DNA of 64,000 nucleotides from Roseiarcus sp963829505 (GTDB lineage: Bacteria; Pseudomonadota; Alphaproteobacteria; Rhizobiales; Beijerinckiaceae), in contig CAWHIL010000006.1 of assembly GCA_963829505.1 (NCBI GenBank), positions 1 through 64,000 on the forward strand, in the 5' to 3' direction. The position numbers and the translations under genes were made by a program. This document shows positions 1 through 8,843 of this stretch, piece after piece (position 1 is the stretch's first letter; each line of letters opens with the position of its first letter). Below the pieces are notes generated by a model. The model worked only from the letters and a program-made list of their open reading frames with translations, made no database searches and was not told the origin of the DNA.

Positions 1-1306
1 TCCCGTCGCCAGACGGCGATTGTCCGCAACCGGTTTCAACCACCACCGGAGCACCGCATTCGCGTTCAAGCGGGGCGCATCCTCACCTCCAGCAGGCCGT
101 CGGGACTGGACAACGCCCCGTATTTCGCCGCGTTCGGCCACAAGTTTGCTGACCAGTAGTCCGCAAAGGCCGATTTGCGTTGGGCCTTTAACGTCGATCC
201 GAACCGCATTGCAAGACACTTCCACCTTGCGCAAAAGGTAGGGAGCCAATTCCCTATCCATCACCTCACCGACGCTGACATCGGCGGTCCGACCGGCAAT
301 GAGCAGGTCGTTCAATTTCGCCATCGCTGCGAGACGGCCTCTGAACTGTTCCGTCAGTTTCTTGCCGATCGAGGAGGCGGATTTGGCGGTCAGCCCCGCG
401 AGCGCCTGCACCGTAGCCAGAGCGTTTTTCACCCGAATGGTCGATCCCGGCAATCAACAACGCTTGCCGCTGCTCCGCCACGACGCGCGACATCACGTCG
501 TGACCTTCCACGAAGATCCCCTGCTACTGCGCCCTCCGCGTCGCGCTCAGGTTCGCCCCACGAAATCGAGCAGGTGTTCGAGCGGGTCCGTTGGAGCCGC
601 CCTGCAGCGCCACGCGCGCGCTCGTGCCCACATGCGCTTGGCCCGAAGTGTCAACTTGATCCAGCAAGGCGATGAAACCCTGCGTCTCCCAGTTCGGGCA
701 TAACCTCGATGACGCGCGCCCGACAGGCCGTTGCAAGTGGTCCGATGAGACGGTCTTAGGCCTTATCGGCGAATTCGAAGACGTGTCCCTGTCTGCGCAG
801 GACGGCGATGAACCCGGGAGTGGTGGTGCTGAAGAGATCGCGCAGGGCGATTGACGTCGCCGAGAAGCTGCTCGTTCTGTTCGCGCTAGGGTCTTCTTCG
901 CGAGATGATGTTCCGTGACATGATCGCAAACGACCGCACGCCGCCGACACGGCCTTCGTCGTCGATCGGCTATAGCCGTAGGTCGACGGACCTCTTGCAG
1001 GCGGCCGTGACGGGTCACGGGCACAAGCTGCTCTTCGTGCCACGTCGACCCATCGCCTCGCATCACAAGGTCAATTTGCGGACCGATGATCGGCCAGATT
1101 TCATCCCAGCAGTCCCGGCCACGGGCGACCAGGGCCGACGGGTGGCGTTCTGGGCCCATTGTCTGGCGATAGGCGTCGTTGTAAAATTGAATGAGGCCAG
1201 GTCCCCACCAGATAAACATCGGATGACGGGACGTCAGTATGAGGCGGATCGCGGTTCGCAGACTTTGCGGCCACAGAGTGGGGATCCGATAGGGGTGCTC
1301 GCCCAA
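1..1306 (-). pseudogene. Decayed PAS/HWE-type sensor histidine kinase
   Basis: The first ~105 residues read cleanly from the ATG at 1306 and contain the PAS-like start of hybrid HWE kinases (motifs SWPQSLRTAIRL-like and FYNDAYRQTMGPERHP). After about position 990 the homologous reading hops among the three minus frames: the LRDLFSTTTPGF stretch lies in one frame, ETQGFIALLDQV in another, and an HWE-box remnant (LLIAGIDH, normally ELxHRVKN) in the 266-511 frame. The ATP-binding part near 1-240 is also degenerate. At least four frame changes make this a true pseudogene rather than a single base error. It reads off the left edge. HWE kinases often act in the alphaproteobacterial general stress response, which fits the stress genes that follow. 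Confidence 0.75.
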
Positions 1307-1418
1307 TCATGAGCGCGCATTAATTGCCCCATCTCTCCTCCTTCCTCAAGGAAGAGTTGGTCGGCCTGGGTCTTGAGATCCCTTTCCAACTGGGCCACTG
1401 GTTCCCCCAATCCCTTTG

Positions 1419-1628
1419 GGAGTCAGTTTGTACCGCGTGGGGAACGGCGCCAATGCCGTTGGCGCCCCACGCTAGCCGCGATTACCCCGTCGGCGTTCAT
1501 CGGCGCGGCGGGCAACCCCAATCTTCGGCCTCTATAACCCGCCCAACTCGGGCGTCGACTTGGTGATCCTCCAGGCGCGCACCGCTCTGCGGACGCCCGG
1601 CGTGGCCGTTGGCCTCGGTCAGACAGGC
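1419..1628 (+). pseudogene. Degraded gene fragment, unknown product
   Basis: Three short peptide stretches lie end to end in different plus frames: SLYRVGNGANAVGAP (from about 1423), then TLAAITPSAFIGAAGNPNLR (from about 1470), then GLYNPPNSGVDLVILQAR (from about 1528). They read like consecutive parts of one beta-rich structural protein split by two frameshifts. The family is not recognised with confidence; the LYNPxNSGxNLVI style resembles hypothetical phage-like structural proteins, but this is an impression only. No start codon or ribosome site can be assigned. Confidence 0.3.
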
Positions 1629-1753
1629 GATGAGCCTCGTAGCGGAGAGCCCGGCCACAGAACAGCCTCTCTGCGCCGGGGGGCGCCAACTGCTTCAAAG
1701 CGAGCTACTTTCAATCTGGCCGCAACAAAACCGACCACCAGCCGTTCTTCACG

Positions 1754-2164
1754 ATGAGTGAGCCCCGATCGGACCGTCCCGTAGCTCTCGTTGTGGAGGA
1801 CGAAGGACTGGCCCGATTGCTCGCCGTCGACGTGCTCGATGAGGCGGGTTTTGAGGTTCTGGACGCGGCGGATGCGGAGGCCGCTCTTCTACAAATGGCA
1901 ATGAGGCCCGACGTCCGCTTGATGTTCACGGACATTCAGATGCCGGGGACGTTGGACGGAATGGAATTGGCGCGCAGGGTTCACGAGCGATGGCCGCACG
2001 TTCTCCTACTCATCACGTCAGGCGCGTGCGCGCCCGCGAGGTCGGAGATCGCCGACCACGGACGGTTTCTCGCGAAGCCCTATTCGGCGACGCAACTGCT
2101 CCATGAGATCCTCCGCCTCGGACAGGAGGCCGACGAGCGCCGAAGGGGCGGTCAGTCGTCCTAG
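1754..2164 (+). CDS. Single-domain response regulator (CheY-like receiver)
   Basis: A 136-residue stand-alone receiver domain. The acidic pair is E15/D16, the phospho-acceptor is D60 within FTDIQMPG, T88 sits in LITSG and the conserved lysine is K108 in LAKPY. There is no output domain, so it probably acts by protein-protein contact or phosphotransfer. Receivers of this type commonly accompany HWE/PAS hybrid kinases, and the decayed kinase on the opposite strand just upstream may have been its partner. The ATG at 1754 gives the usual receiver N-terminus. Intact, in contrast with its neighbours. Confidence 0.85.
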   Translation: MSEPRSDRPVALVVEDEGLARLLAVDVLDEAGFEVLDAADAEAALLQMAMRPDVRLMFTDIQMPGTLDGMELARRVHERWPHVLLLITSGACAPARSEIADHGRFLAKPYSATQLLHEILRLGQEADERRRGGQSS

Positions 2165-2348
2165 GCAGCGATCGCTCCTGGAAGGACGCGCGCATCGGCG
2201 CCTCGACCATGGGACCGGTGGCTTCTTCGGAGAGGCTCGAGCCGACCGGGCGTGGTAGACGCAACGTTGCGATCTCGTACAGCAGAAACCGCCTTCCTCG
2301 TTCCTGCAACACCGGTTCATAAAGCCGCCGAGATCTTTCCACTTTCAA

Positions 2349-2373
2349 GGAACCACTATCCACGTTGGGCGTT
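2349..2373 (+). promoter_or_regulatory. EcfG (general stress response sigma) promoter
   Basis: GGAAC at 2349-2353 and CGTT at 2370-2373 are separated by 16 bases, matching the published consensus for EcfG-type sigma factors of alphaproteobacteria (GGAAC-N16/17-CGTT). It lies about 30 bases upstream of the CsbD-like stress gene and on the same strand. The motif is seen directly; its use by an EcfG sigma factor is inferred from the consensus. Confidence 0.7.
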
Positions 2374-2402
2374 GCCTGATTTCGCAACGAAGGGCACGTC
2401 TC

Positions 2403-2854
2403 ATGAACAAAGACAGTCTGGAAGGAAACGTTCGCTCGGCCGTGGGTCAGGGCGAAAAGGCACTGGGTCAAGCCGTCGGCGACAAAGCCACTGCGGCGCA
2501 GGGCGTCTACGACGATGTCGCCGGCAGGGCGCGCTCGGCAATCGGAAGCGCCAAGGAAGCGATCGGCGGCGGCATGGACGCGGCTTCCTCGCTTGATTTG
2601 TCCGGGCTGCGCGACGAAGTCGGCAAGCTGGCGCAGCAGGTTTCCGACCTTGCACAGAGTCAGCTATCAGCGGGTCGACGACAAGTGGTGGGCGCCATGG
2701 GCGCGGCGAGCGACAGCTTATCCGATCTGCGAGCACCGCTCAGGACAAATTCACCGCCATCGAGGGCGACGTCGAGTCCCGGATCAAGAAAAACCCCTGG
2801 GGCGCGGTGGCGATCGCGGCGCTTGTGGGGTTGCTCATTGGCAAGATGAGTTAG
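2403..2854 (+). CDS. CsbD-like / DUF883 (ElaB-type) stress protein, frameshifted
   Basis: The N-terminal ~55 residues show the CsbD-like pattern (MNKDSLEGNVRSAVGQGEKA and repeats of the same helical type). After a helical linker the C-terminus has the ElaB/YqjD (DUF883) membrane anchor, but in the next frame: SRIKKNPWGAVAIAALVG followed by LLIGKMS and stop at 2854. The total length is two bases over a multiple of three, so one base is missing near 2722-2735; the uninterrupted frame runs on to 2849 with nonsense sequence. DUF883 proteins are membrane-anchored and associated with stationary phase and ribosomes in enterobacteria. It heads a tight group with DUF1469 and DUF3618 genes behind an EcfG promoter, so a role in general stress is likely. 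Confidence 0.7.
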
Positions 2855-2857
2855 TCG

Positions 2858-3220
2858 GTGCAATCGACGCCTGAACTGCTTCTCGACCTGCTTCGCGACC
2901 TCAAGGCGTTGGCCCTGACTGAGCTTGCGCTGGCGCGGACCGAGGTCGGCGAACGCGCCAAGGGGATCCCATCGAGCGTCGCGGCCATCGCTGTCGGAGC
3001 CATGCTTCTCGCGATGGGGCTCGCACTGGTCTTGGTTGCGGCGAGTTTATCGCTCGCGCGCTTTGGGGTTCCCGTTGACCTGGGGTTTCTGATCGTCGGC
3101 GCGGTGGCGGTGCTTCTTAGCCTTGTTCTGCTCCGTTCGGGCTCAGTGCGCCTCAAGCCGTCGCGCTTGATTCCGGCAAGGAGCGTTTCGCAAGTCTCGT
3201 CGTTGCTGGAGGAACTGTGA
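2858..3220 (+). CDS. DUF1469 / phage-holin-superfamily III membrane protein (YqjE-like)
   Basis: A 120-residue inner-membrane protein with a soluble helical N-terminus (RDLKALALTELALARTEV) and two transmembrane segments at about residues 40-65 and 72-95. This is the YqjE/DUF1469 arrangement. The start is a GTG at 2858, three bases after the stop of the CsbD/DUF883 gene. E. coli yqjD-yqjE-yqjK has the same order (DUF883, DUF1469, small partner), which supports an operon with its neighbours. Function of the family is not known. Confidence 0.75.
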   Translation: MQSTPELLLDLLRDLKALALTELALARTEVGERAKGIPSSVAAIAVGAMLLAMGLALVLVAASLSLARFGVPVDLGFLIVGAVAVLLSLVLLRSGSVRLKPSRLIPARSVSQVSSLLEEL

Positions 3221-3221
3221 C

Positions 3222-3789
3222 GTGAGCCTGGAAAGAGCAACGTCGAGCGAGTACGAAGCCGAGGCAAATCGATTGCGCGCGCAAATCGCGGCCAAAATCG
3301 ACGCGTTGAATGAGCGGCTCACGCCGTCCAATATGGCGTCGGAAGTCGCTTCGCGAGCCGGAATCGCCGATCTGTCCTGGTCAGGCGCGCTTGCTTACGC
3401 GAGCAAGCGGCATCCGCTTCCGACGGCCATCATCGGGTTAGGCGTCGGAATCTGGGCCTTCTCCGCGCTCCGGCCACGATCTGGGCGAGGGAGCGTGCGT
3501 GGCGCGCTTGCCGTGCCCGCGCGAACGTCGGCGGAGGCGATTGTTGATTCCGCGGCCAGGGTGTTCCGCCAACGCGCCGAAGAAAAACGGCGAGCCTTCG
3601 TCGATGTCGCGCAGGCTCATGTCGCAACGGGAGCCGAGACGTTGTCCGTTGCGATCGAAAAGCAGCTCGAGTTCTGTGATCGATCGGGCGCCTGGCGCCG
3701 GCAGCATTCGACCCCTGATCGCGTCTTCGATCGAGGTTGCGCTCGCGGCCGTCCTCGAAAGCCTGTTGCAGAAACCTTCGCGCATCTGA
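3222..3789 (+). CDS. DUF3618 domain protein, frameshifted
   Basis: The N-terminus has the DUF3618 signature: a helix of the type EYEAEANRLRAQIAAKIDAL followed by LNERLTPSNM, then a membrane-associated stretch PTAIIGLGVGIWAFSAL around residues 67-83. Near 3672-3675 one extra base shifts the frame; the continuing homologous-looking C-terminus (VIDRAPGAGSIRPLIASS, then VALAAVLESLLQ) lies in the next frame and stops at 3789. The original frame otherwise runs on to 3923 as low-complexity sequence. Start is the GTG at 3222, one base after the DUF1469 stop. Third gene of the stress cassette; molecular role unknown. Confidence 0.65.
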
Positions 3790-3826
3790 GCACAGGGGTG
3801 TTTCGGACGTCGCTGGAGCCCGTGAG

Positions 3827-4012
3827 ATGGACCGAGATCACAGAAAGACGGCGATTGAACGCGCTTTCGAACTGGCCCGAGGCGGCCGAGCATCAAATGT
3901 CGCCGAGATCATCGCGGTCCTGAAGCGGGAGGGGTACTACAGTGATCAAATCCAAGGGCGCTCGCTCGTGCGGCAGCTAAAGACGCTGATCCTGTCCGCG
4001 CGAGACCTTTAG
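3827..4012 (+). CDS. Small conserved-type hypothetical protein (61 aa)
   Basis: The ATG at 3827 opens a compact 61-residue protein beginning MDRDHRKTAIERAFELARGG and ending in LVRQLKTLILSARDL. The middle (NVAEIIAVLKREGYYSDQI) looks like a small helical fold with a GYY turn. It follows the stress cassette by 37 bases. The longer reading from 3737 overlaps the DUF3618 tail and has unlikely composition there, so the internal ATG was chosen. No function is recognised. Confidence 0.55.
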   Translation: MDRDHRKTAIERAFELARGGRASNVAEIIAVLKREGYYSDQIQGRSLVRQLKTLILSARDL

Positions 4013-4064
4013 CGAGGTGGACGAGGCTGCAACTTTGAGAACCAAGGGGAAGAAACGAGGAGGC

Positions 4065-4382
4065 ATGAGCGTCAATTGGAGAAAGGGCGAGCCGCCCGAT
4101 CAATACCGCCGCGAAAGGCTTCTCATCATCGGGCTGTCCCAAGCCGCGCACGCGGGGACGGCCTTGGAGATATGTATCGCGAACTACAACACGCAGGTCC
4201 CGGGAATTGTACCGACCTGGCTTGGCGGCCAGGATCGGGCCCGTGTGCGCCCGACCGTGCAGGTGAAGTTCTGGGTGCCGCTCGATGAGCTGGATTTTCC
4301 CGTCGCAATGGCTGACCTAGTCCGTGGCGACTTGACGACTCCTGAGACGGACCAACATAGAGCGCCGCTCCTGACATCTTGA
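4065..4382 (+). CDS. Hypothetical protein (105 aa)
   Basis: The ATG at 4065 is preceded by a strong AGGAGG ribosome-binding site (4057-4062), which decides for it over the GTG at 4017. The protein begins MSVNWRKGEPPDQYRRERLL and has no signal peptide or membrane segment. A central stretch around IANYNTQVPGIVPTWLG could be a small beta domain. No family is recognised. It is probably the last gene of the plus-strand accessory group and is followed by a weak hairpin. Confidence 0.5.
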   Translation: MSVNWRKGEPPDQYRRERLLIIGLSQAAHAGTALEICIANYNTQVPGIVPTWLGGQDRARVRPTVQVKFWVPLDELDFPVAMADLVRGDLTTPETDQHRAPLLTS

Positions 4383-4410
4383 GGGGTCCTGCATTTAGGG
4401 GCCTCTTTCT
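4381..4410 (+). terminator. Possible weak intrinsic terminator
   Basis: Directly at the stop codon of the preceding gene, an imperfect hairpin can form between GAGGGGTCCT (4381-4390) and AGGGGCCTC (4398-4406), followed by the T-rich TTTCTGT. The stem has a bulge and a G-T pair, so strength is doubtful. Confidence 0.35.
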
Positions 4411-4729
4411 GTCGGTAAGACCGCGTCGCCTTTCAATGTCGCCAAGATGGGACGTCGTTTCCCGCCGGCAGGCCTCTTCTCAGGAACCCCGATCCCCTCT
4501 CGCCGTGCAACGAGCGGTAGTCGCTGGAGCCCCGTCGCTGTAAAATCATGTGCACATCGGCAACGACCGCTGAGGTGTAGAATTGGTGCGTTCGAAAGCA
4601 GCCAAGGCAACGCCCGCTCTGTGCGCCGAGCGGACCTCCGCTGCGAAGGTCAGCAATGTGCGCAACGGGTCGAACTTGCGCGTTGCCAAAGCAGGTCAGG
4701 AAAGCCCGAGCCATAGTCGACTCTTGGCC
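4411..4729. other. Gene-free stretch
   Basis: Short open frames on both strands have unusual composition and no start signals. One minus-strand frame (4433-4714) is open but has no recognisable domain. No RNA gene or repeat was found here. Confidence 0.5.
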
Positions 4730-5317
4730 TCAGCTTGACAGAGGCTCAGCGGGGCTGCCCATCAGGAGCCGACGACGCATTCTTATCGCCTCGGCTGCGT
4801 CAATTTCGGCTAGACATGAAAGGCAATATTCGTCGACCGCTCGCCGCTCCGCATCACGACGCTGGCGCTTAGCGGCCCACCGTCGCGCCGACTCCAGAAT
4901 TTCCTTTCGCCCCTTTCGGCTTTGCGCTCTGGCCTGGCTGAACTGGCGCTGATTCTTCAACCGCGCGGCTCGTGCGGCCCTTGTTAGCCTCGAGGGCGCG
5001 GCAAACTGTGAGCGCGGTCTGCGACCGCCCGGCGCGCGCTTGCCCTCGGCGTGCAACCGTTCGATCCATTTGCGCCGCCCCTCGACCATCGCGGCGACGA
5101 CGCGCGCCTTCCCCTCTTCGGTTCGCGGTCCCGTCGAAGCGCCTCCATGCACGCGGCAGCGTCCATTCGCCATCGCCCAGTTACGACACCGCGGTGACCG
5201 CGAACGCACTCCATTCTCGCTGATCGCGATCAAATTCTTGACCCATGCGCCGCAACGCTTTCGTGTAAAGCAATGCGTCTCACGACGAGATAAAATTGAG
5301 CGATCGAGCTTTGGCAT
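4730..5317 (-). CDS. HGGxSTG domain protein
   Basis: A 195-residue basic protein with the small cysteine/histidine motif NGRCRVHGGASTGPRTEEGK at about residues 52-71, preceded by another cysteine in SRSPRCRNWAM. This HGG-x-STGP-x-T-x-EG motif defines a family found mainly on phages and mobile elements of proteobacteria, of unknown function but probably metal- or nucleic-acid-binding. The rest is very arginine-rich with long helices. It is the outermost gene of the recognisable element, read in the same direction as the primase, with the iteron-like repeats between them. Confidence 0.7.
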   Translation of the reverse strand: MPKLDRSILSRRETHCFTRKRCGAWVKNLIAISENGVRSRSPRCRNWAMANGRCRVHGGASTGPRTEEGKARVVAAMVEGRRKWIERLHAEGKRAPGGRRPRSQFAAPSRLTRAARAARLKNQRQFSQARAQSRKGRKEILESARRWAAKRQRRDAERRAVDEYCLSCLAEIDAAEAIRMRRRLLMGSPAEPLSS

Positions 5318-5446
5318 GTCCCATTTCTCCTTACGGTATCATAATACCTCACAGGATCGGGCTCAATGGGGGCATATCGCAAACGACGCCGCGCTTTCTA
5401 GTTTGCTAGGTTGGCGCTCGCCCGGGTGAAGGGCGCGCCGTTCTCA

Positions 5447-5552
5447 GAGTGGCGCAAGTGGCGCAATTGGGGCTGTTTTCAGGAATTTCTCTATCTTCTC
5501 TCTCGTAAGAGAAAAGCCAAAAACAGTGCAAGTTGCGCCCCGTGCGCCACTC
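5447..5552. repeat. Iteron-like repeats and inverted repeat beside the primase gene
   Basis: The 9-base unit AGTGGCGCA occurs twice in tandem at 5448-5465. The complementary form TGCGCCACT appears at 5543-5551 with a related TTGCGCC at 5533-5539, giving imperfect inverted arms 5447-5466 and 5532-5552. Between them an AT-richer segment holds a small hairpin TTCTCT/AGAGAA (5496-5513). Short repeated units around an AT-rich core next to a P4-type primase are what the replication origin of such elements looks like; that role is inference. Confidence 0.55.
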
Positions 5553-5564
5553 ACACGGTCGAAC

Positions 5565-7962
5565 TCAGGACACGGCCTTGAGACGGGATATCGCCTCCAG
5601 CGTCTTTAGCTTGAGCCCCCGTCTTGCCCGCACGCCGCCGGCCAGCTTAGCCGGCGCGTATCCCTTGCGTTCGAGTTCTTCGCTGAACCGCCGCGCCCCG
5701 AAGGGGTGCCCATGCGGCCCCAGCCACATCTGATAATCGGAATGCAGCGAATTGACCGACATCACTGCTTCCGGATCGGATTCGGTCCTTTCCTCGATCC
5801 ACTGCTCAACCGTATCCATAGAGCTGCGATAGTCCGCGGTCGCCGCGCGCACAGGCGCGGGGACCCGCAAGCCGTCGCGCCGCCATTGCGCCAGCCCCTC
5901 GAGCGCCCAATTGAGGATGCCGGGAAGTTCCGGGCGCAAGACCTTCTCCCGGAAGTCCGCGACCTTCTGTCCATCTGCAAGCATCGCGCAGAAGCGGACG
6001 ATCGCAAGCCTCCGCCAGATGCCCTCGTCGGTGCCCTTGACGTGCGGGCGGTAGTTCGTCGCTAGGATGATCTTGTGCGACGGGCGAAACGTGAACGGGT
6101 CGCGATGAAGCCTGCGGGCCGCAATGGTTTCATTCGACACAATGTCTTTGATCCGAGCCTCCGATAGCGAGCAGCCGTCCTCGGTCTCCGAGACGACCAC
6201 GAGCCTCTTGCCCTGCAGAGCGGCGACGTCCGGCGATGGCGCGCCCTCTTTCCCCTGAGCATGCACGAGAAGGTCGCTACGCACCTTGCCGGCGTAGTCG
6301 CCGAACAGGTCGCACAACGTCATGAGCAACGTGCTCTTTCCATTCGCGCCGTCTCCCACGAGACAAAACATAATCTCCTCGCGAACCTCTCCGGTGAGCG
6401 CGTATCCGACGAGTGATTGAACGAACAGGATCACCTCGCCATCGCCGCCGGTCGCCCAATCAAGGAACTTTCGCCATTGCGGACAGGCCGCCCCGCCGTC
6501 GAAAGTCACCCCAATCTGCTTCGTGACGAAATCGCCCCTTCGCGCCTCGCGGAGATTCCCGGTCCGAAGATCAAGCGTCCCGTTCGGGCAACCAAGCAGC
6601 CAGGGGTCAGCGTCGAGCATGCTGGGGCGAAGGCGCACGCCTGCCTCGCCTTTGGCGAGATTTACCATCGCGTGAAGCCTAGCCTCTCTCTGTGTGGCGA
6701 GCGCGTGCTTCATCCATGCGTCCCGGTCTGCACCCCCGTCAGGCCGAGCGAGCGCCCATTTCAGCATTTCGTCGGTCGCCCTCCGCGCCAGCGGCAAGAC
6801 GCCGATATCGGAATCCTCGACCCAGCGCCTACCGTTCCAAATGATCCAGCGGCCCCACTCTTCGACAAAGCGCAGATCATCGCCGAACAGGTCCAGAAAC
6901 GCGAGATCGTTGCCCGCGTCCGTTCGCTTGAATCGAGAGAAGTCGAACTCCGGGCTTCGGCGCGAGCAAATTCGCCTCGATGCCAATTGTGCCCGAGAGT
7001 CCGAGCGGGTCCACCCATCCGCGTTCCTTCGCCATGTAAAGGATCGTGGCGACCGTGATCCGATCGCCTTCGTATGGCCGGTCGAAAGACCCCCAGGTCT
7101 CTTCTTGCGAGCTCGTGTCGAACTTCTCTGCACACGTCGCCGACCACTCATCCCAAACCGCGCGAGCGGCCCAGCGAGGATCGCCCTTGTCGAGGTCATG
7201 GAGCGCCATCCCCACATTGCGCCAGATGTCGCGTGGCGTGGCGTCAATCGTCTTGAGCGCCGACCGCAATCGGTTCTCGGCTGATTCCGACCACGGCTCA
7301 TGCGAGCTCAGATTGAACGCCGCTGTGTTGATCGCCTTGCGACGGCCCGAAGCGCCGGTCCGAGCGGCCTTACCCTTGCCGATCGCGGTAGCGACTGCAT
7401 CCTGCACAGCGGCGGGGGACGACCCCGCTGAGGCGGCCGAGCATTCCTTGCGTCTAAACGCCAAGCGAATAGCCCACTCGGGGGCGACCGCGATCTCCGA
7501 CGTAGATACATGCAGCCACGTGTAGACGTTGCCATTGGGATGCACGCTTGGCGGCGCGATCACGTATCCGCCATCGGCGCGAACGTCGAGACCTTCGCCT
7601 TGGCTACTTGGGACCGCCGCCACGTCGGGAGGTCGCCTGAAGTACAGATGGACGCCCTTGCTCGTCTGCGCGACCGGCGTGGGGATGGGAAACAGCTCGC
7701 CGACCGATCCCTTAAGTTGCTCGTAAGCGTCTCGGCTGTCGATATCGATAACCAGCAGGTTGCTCGCCCCGGTCGCGATCCCGATATTTGCGATGGGCCA
7801 CCGCGACCACCACAGGCGTATTTTGGCTTGGTCCAAAGCCGCGTCCTTGAAACCGTTCCTGGTTAGCGGCGTCTTGTCGCGCGGACGGCATGGGAAAACG
7901 TGCAAGCCTGCGCGCGCGTAGTCCAGCGCAGCTTGGCCAAGCGGCGATAGTCTCTGGTCCAT
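5565..7962 (-). CDS. Prim-Pol / P4-family primase-helicase, one frameshift
   Basis: Bifunctional replication protein of phages and satellites. The N-terminal Prim-Pol domain has the metal-binding D73-x-D75 (VIDIDS), S101/H105 (SKGVHLYF) and RADGGYVIAPPS at 128-139. A PriCT-type middle region follows. The C-terminal half, in the next frame, has a D5_N region and a superfamily-3 helicase with Walker A GDGANGKST, Walker B-region VVVSETED and sensor ILATNY. An extra base in the C/G run near 6949-6955 (KPGV where KPEFDF is expected) splits the two parts; total length is one base over a multiple of three. The ATG at 7962 lies one base after the stop of the gene upstream. It probably starts replication of the element at the adjacent repeats. 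Confidence 0.85.
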
Positions 7963-7963
7963 G

Positions 7964-8461
7964 TCAATGCCCGCCGCGCGGGGCATCGAACAGGTTGTCA
8001 GCGAGGTCCTGCCGGCCGGCGAGCACAAATCGCACGTAGCGTTCCGCCCAATAGGCGCACTCAGCCGCTTCGCCGCACTCGTGGGGCCCGCGAAAGTAAT
8101 CCAGAAGCTCGGCGTCGCGCAGCCCCCTTTTTAGCCGGCGAATTAGCTTCTCCGGGAAGTGCGCGTGGACCCCTCCGCTATAGATCCCCAGGGGGGAAAC
8201 AATGGCCGCGAAGTTCATCCCTCTGGGTGGAATGAGTGGGAGCCCCGGACTGCGCAAGTATCGCTCAGCCTCGAGAATAGGTCGCACGCGAACTTTGCGC
8301 CCATGGCGGCAACACCATTGGTAGTCGCGCTCCAGTTGATTGTTTATCTCTCTCCTCTCAACCGCGGGAGTGATGTTACCTAGGCCAAACAGAGGGTGTT
8401 CGGAAGACCAGTGAAAGATTGGTGGTTGCGGACGAGGGGACGTGAGCGTATCTAGCGGCAT
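7964..8461 (-). CDS. Hypothetical element protein (165 aa)
   Basis: The ATG at 8461 has a GGAG ribosome site about seven bases upstream. The protein begins MPLDTLTSPRPQPPIFHWSS and is soluble, with a cysteine pair CCRHGRK and a C-terminal helical part (LLDYFRGPHECGEAAECAYW). Its stop is separated from the primase start by a single base, so the two are translationally linked. Small unknown proteins upstream of P4-type primases are common in satellite elements. No family is recognised. Confidence 0.6.
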   Translation of the reverse strand: MPLDTLTSPRPQPPIFHWSSEHPLFGLGNITPAVERREINNQLERDYQWCCRHGRKVRVRPILEAERYLRSPGLPLIPPRGMNFAAIVSPLGIYSGGVHAHFPEKLIRRLKRGLRDAELLDYFRGPHECGEAAECAYWAERYVRFVLAGRQDLADNLFDAPRGGH

Positions 8462-8533
8462 GGAAATACTCCAAGCGCGGTTCGCCGCGCTTCTTTTTTT
8501 GAGGTAAGAGGGTCGATCCCCTGAGGATCGTCC

Positions 8534-8743
8534 TCAGGACTCTGCTCGACGCGCGTCGATCGCCGCCAGGACTTCACACGCCTTCCATCCGATTCGCCTG
8601 TCGCCGATCCGAATTTCGAGCGGGAATTTCCCTGCACGACGTAACCGACGAAGTGTCGGAATGCTGACCCCGTAGAGCTCAGCGGTTTGTTGCACGCTGA
8701 GGATGCGATCGTTTTCCAAATGGCTTGGGATATGCGCGTTCAT
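8534..8743 (-). CDS. AlpA/excisionase-type HTH regulator
   Basis: About 69 residues from the ATG at 8743. It contains a MerR-like helix-turn-helix of the AlpA family: LSVQQTAELYGVSIPTLRRL then GKFPLEIRIGDRRIGWK, a near-standard match to the form LxxxEVaxxxGvsrsTiyRl...FPxpvxlgxrrvgW. Such proteins act as directionality factors or as transcription activators of the integrase and primase operons of P4-like satellites. A longer reading to 8833 exists but adds a low-complexity N-terminus, so the internal ATG is preferred. Confidence 0.85.
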   Translation of the reverse strand: MNAHIPSHLENDRILSVQQTAELYGVSIPTLRRLRRAGKFPLEIRIGDRRIGWKACEVLAAIDARRAES

Positions 8744-8843
8744 CTTCGACCCTTGCTGATCATGCCGCGCCGTGCGGCTCATTGCAGGGTCAAATGTGTA
8801 GCGCTGTCGTCCCGCGCGGCGCGCTATAAACAAAGAGACGGAA

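Noticed and set aside
6940..6960. Programmed frameshift in the primase
   Set aside because: No slippery heptamer followed by a pseudoknot is seen, and similar single indels occur in five other genes.
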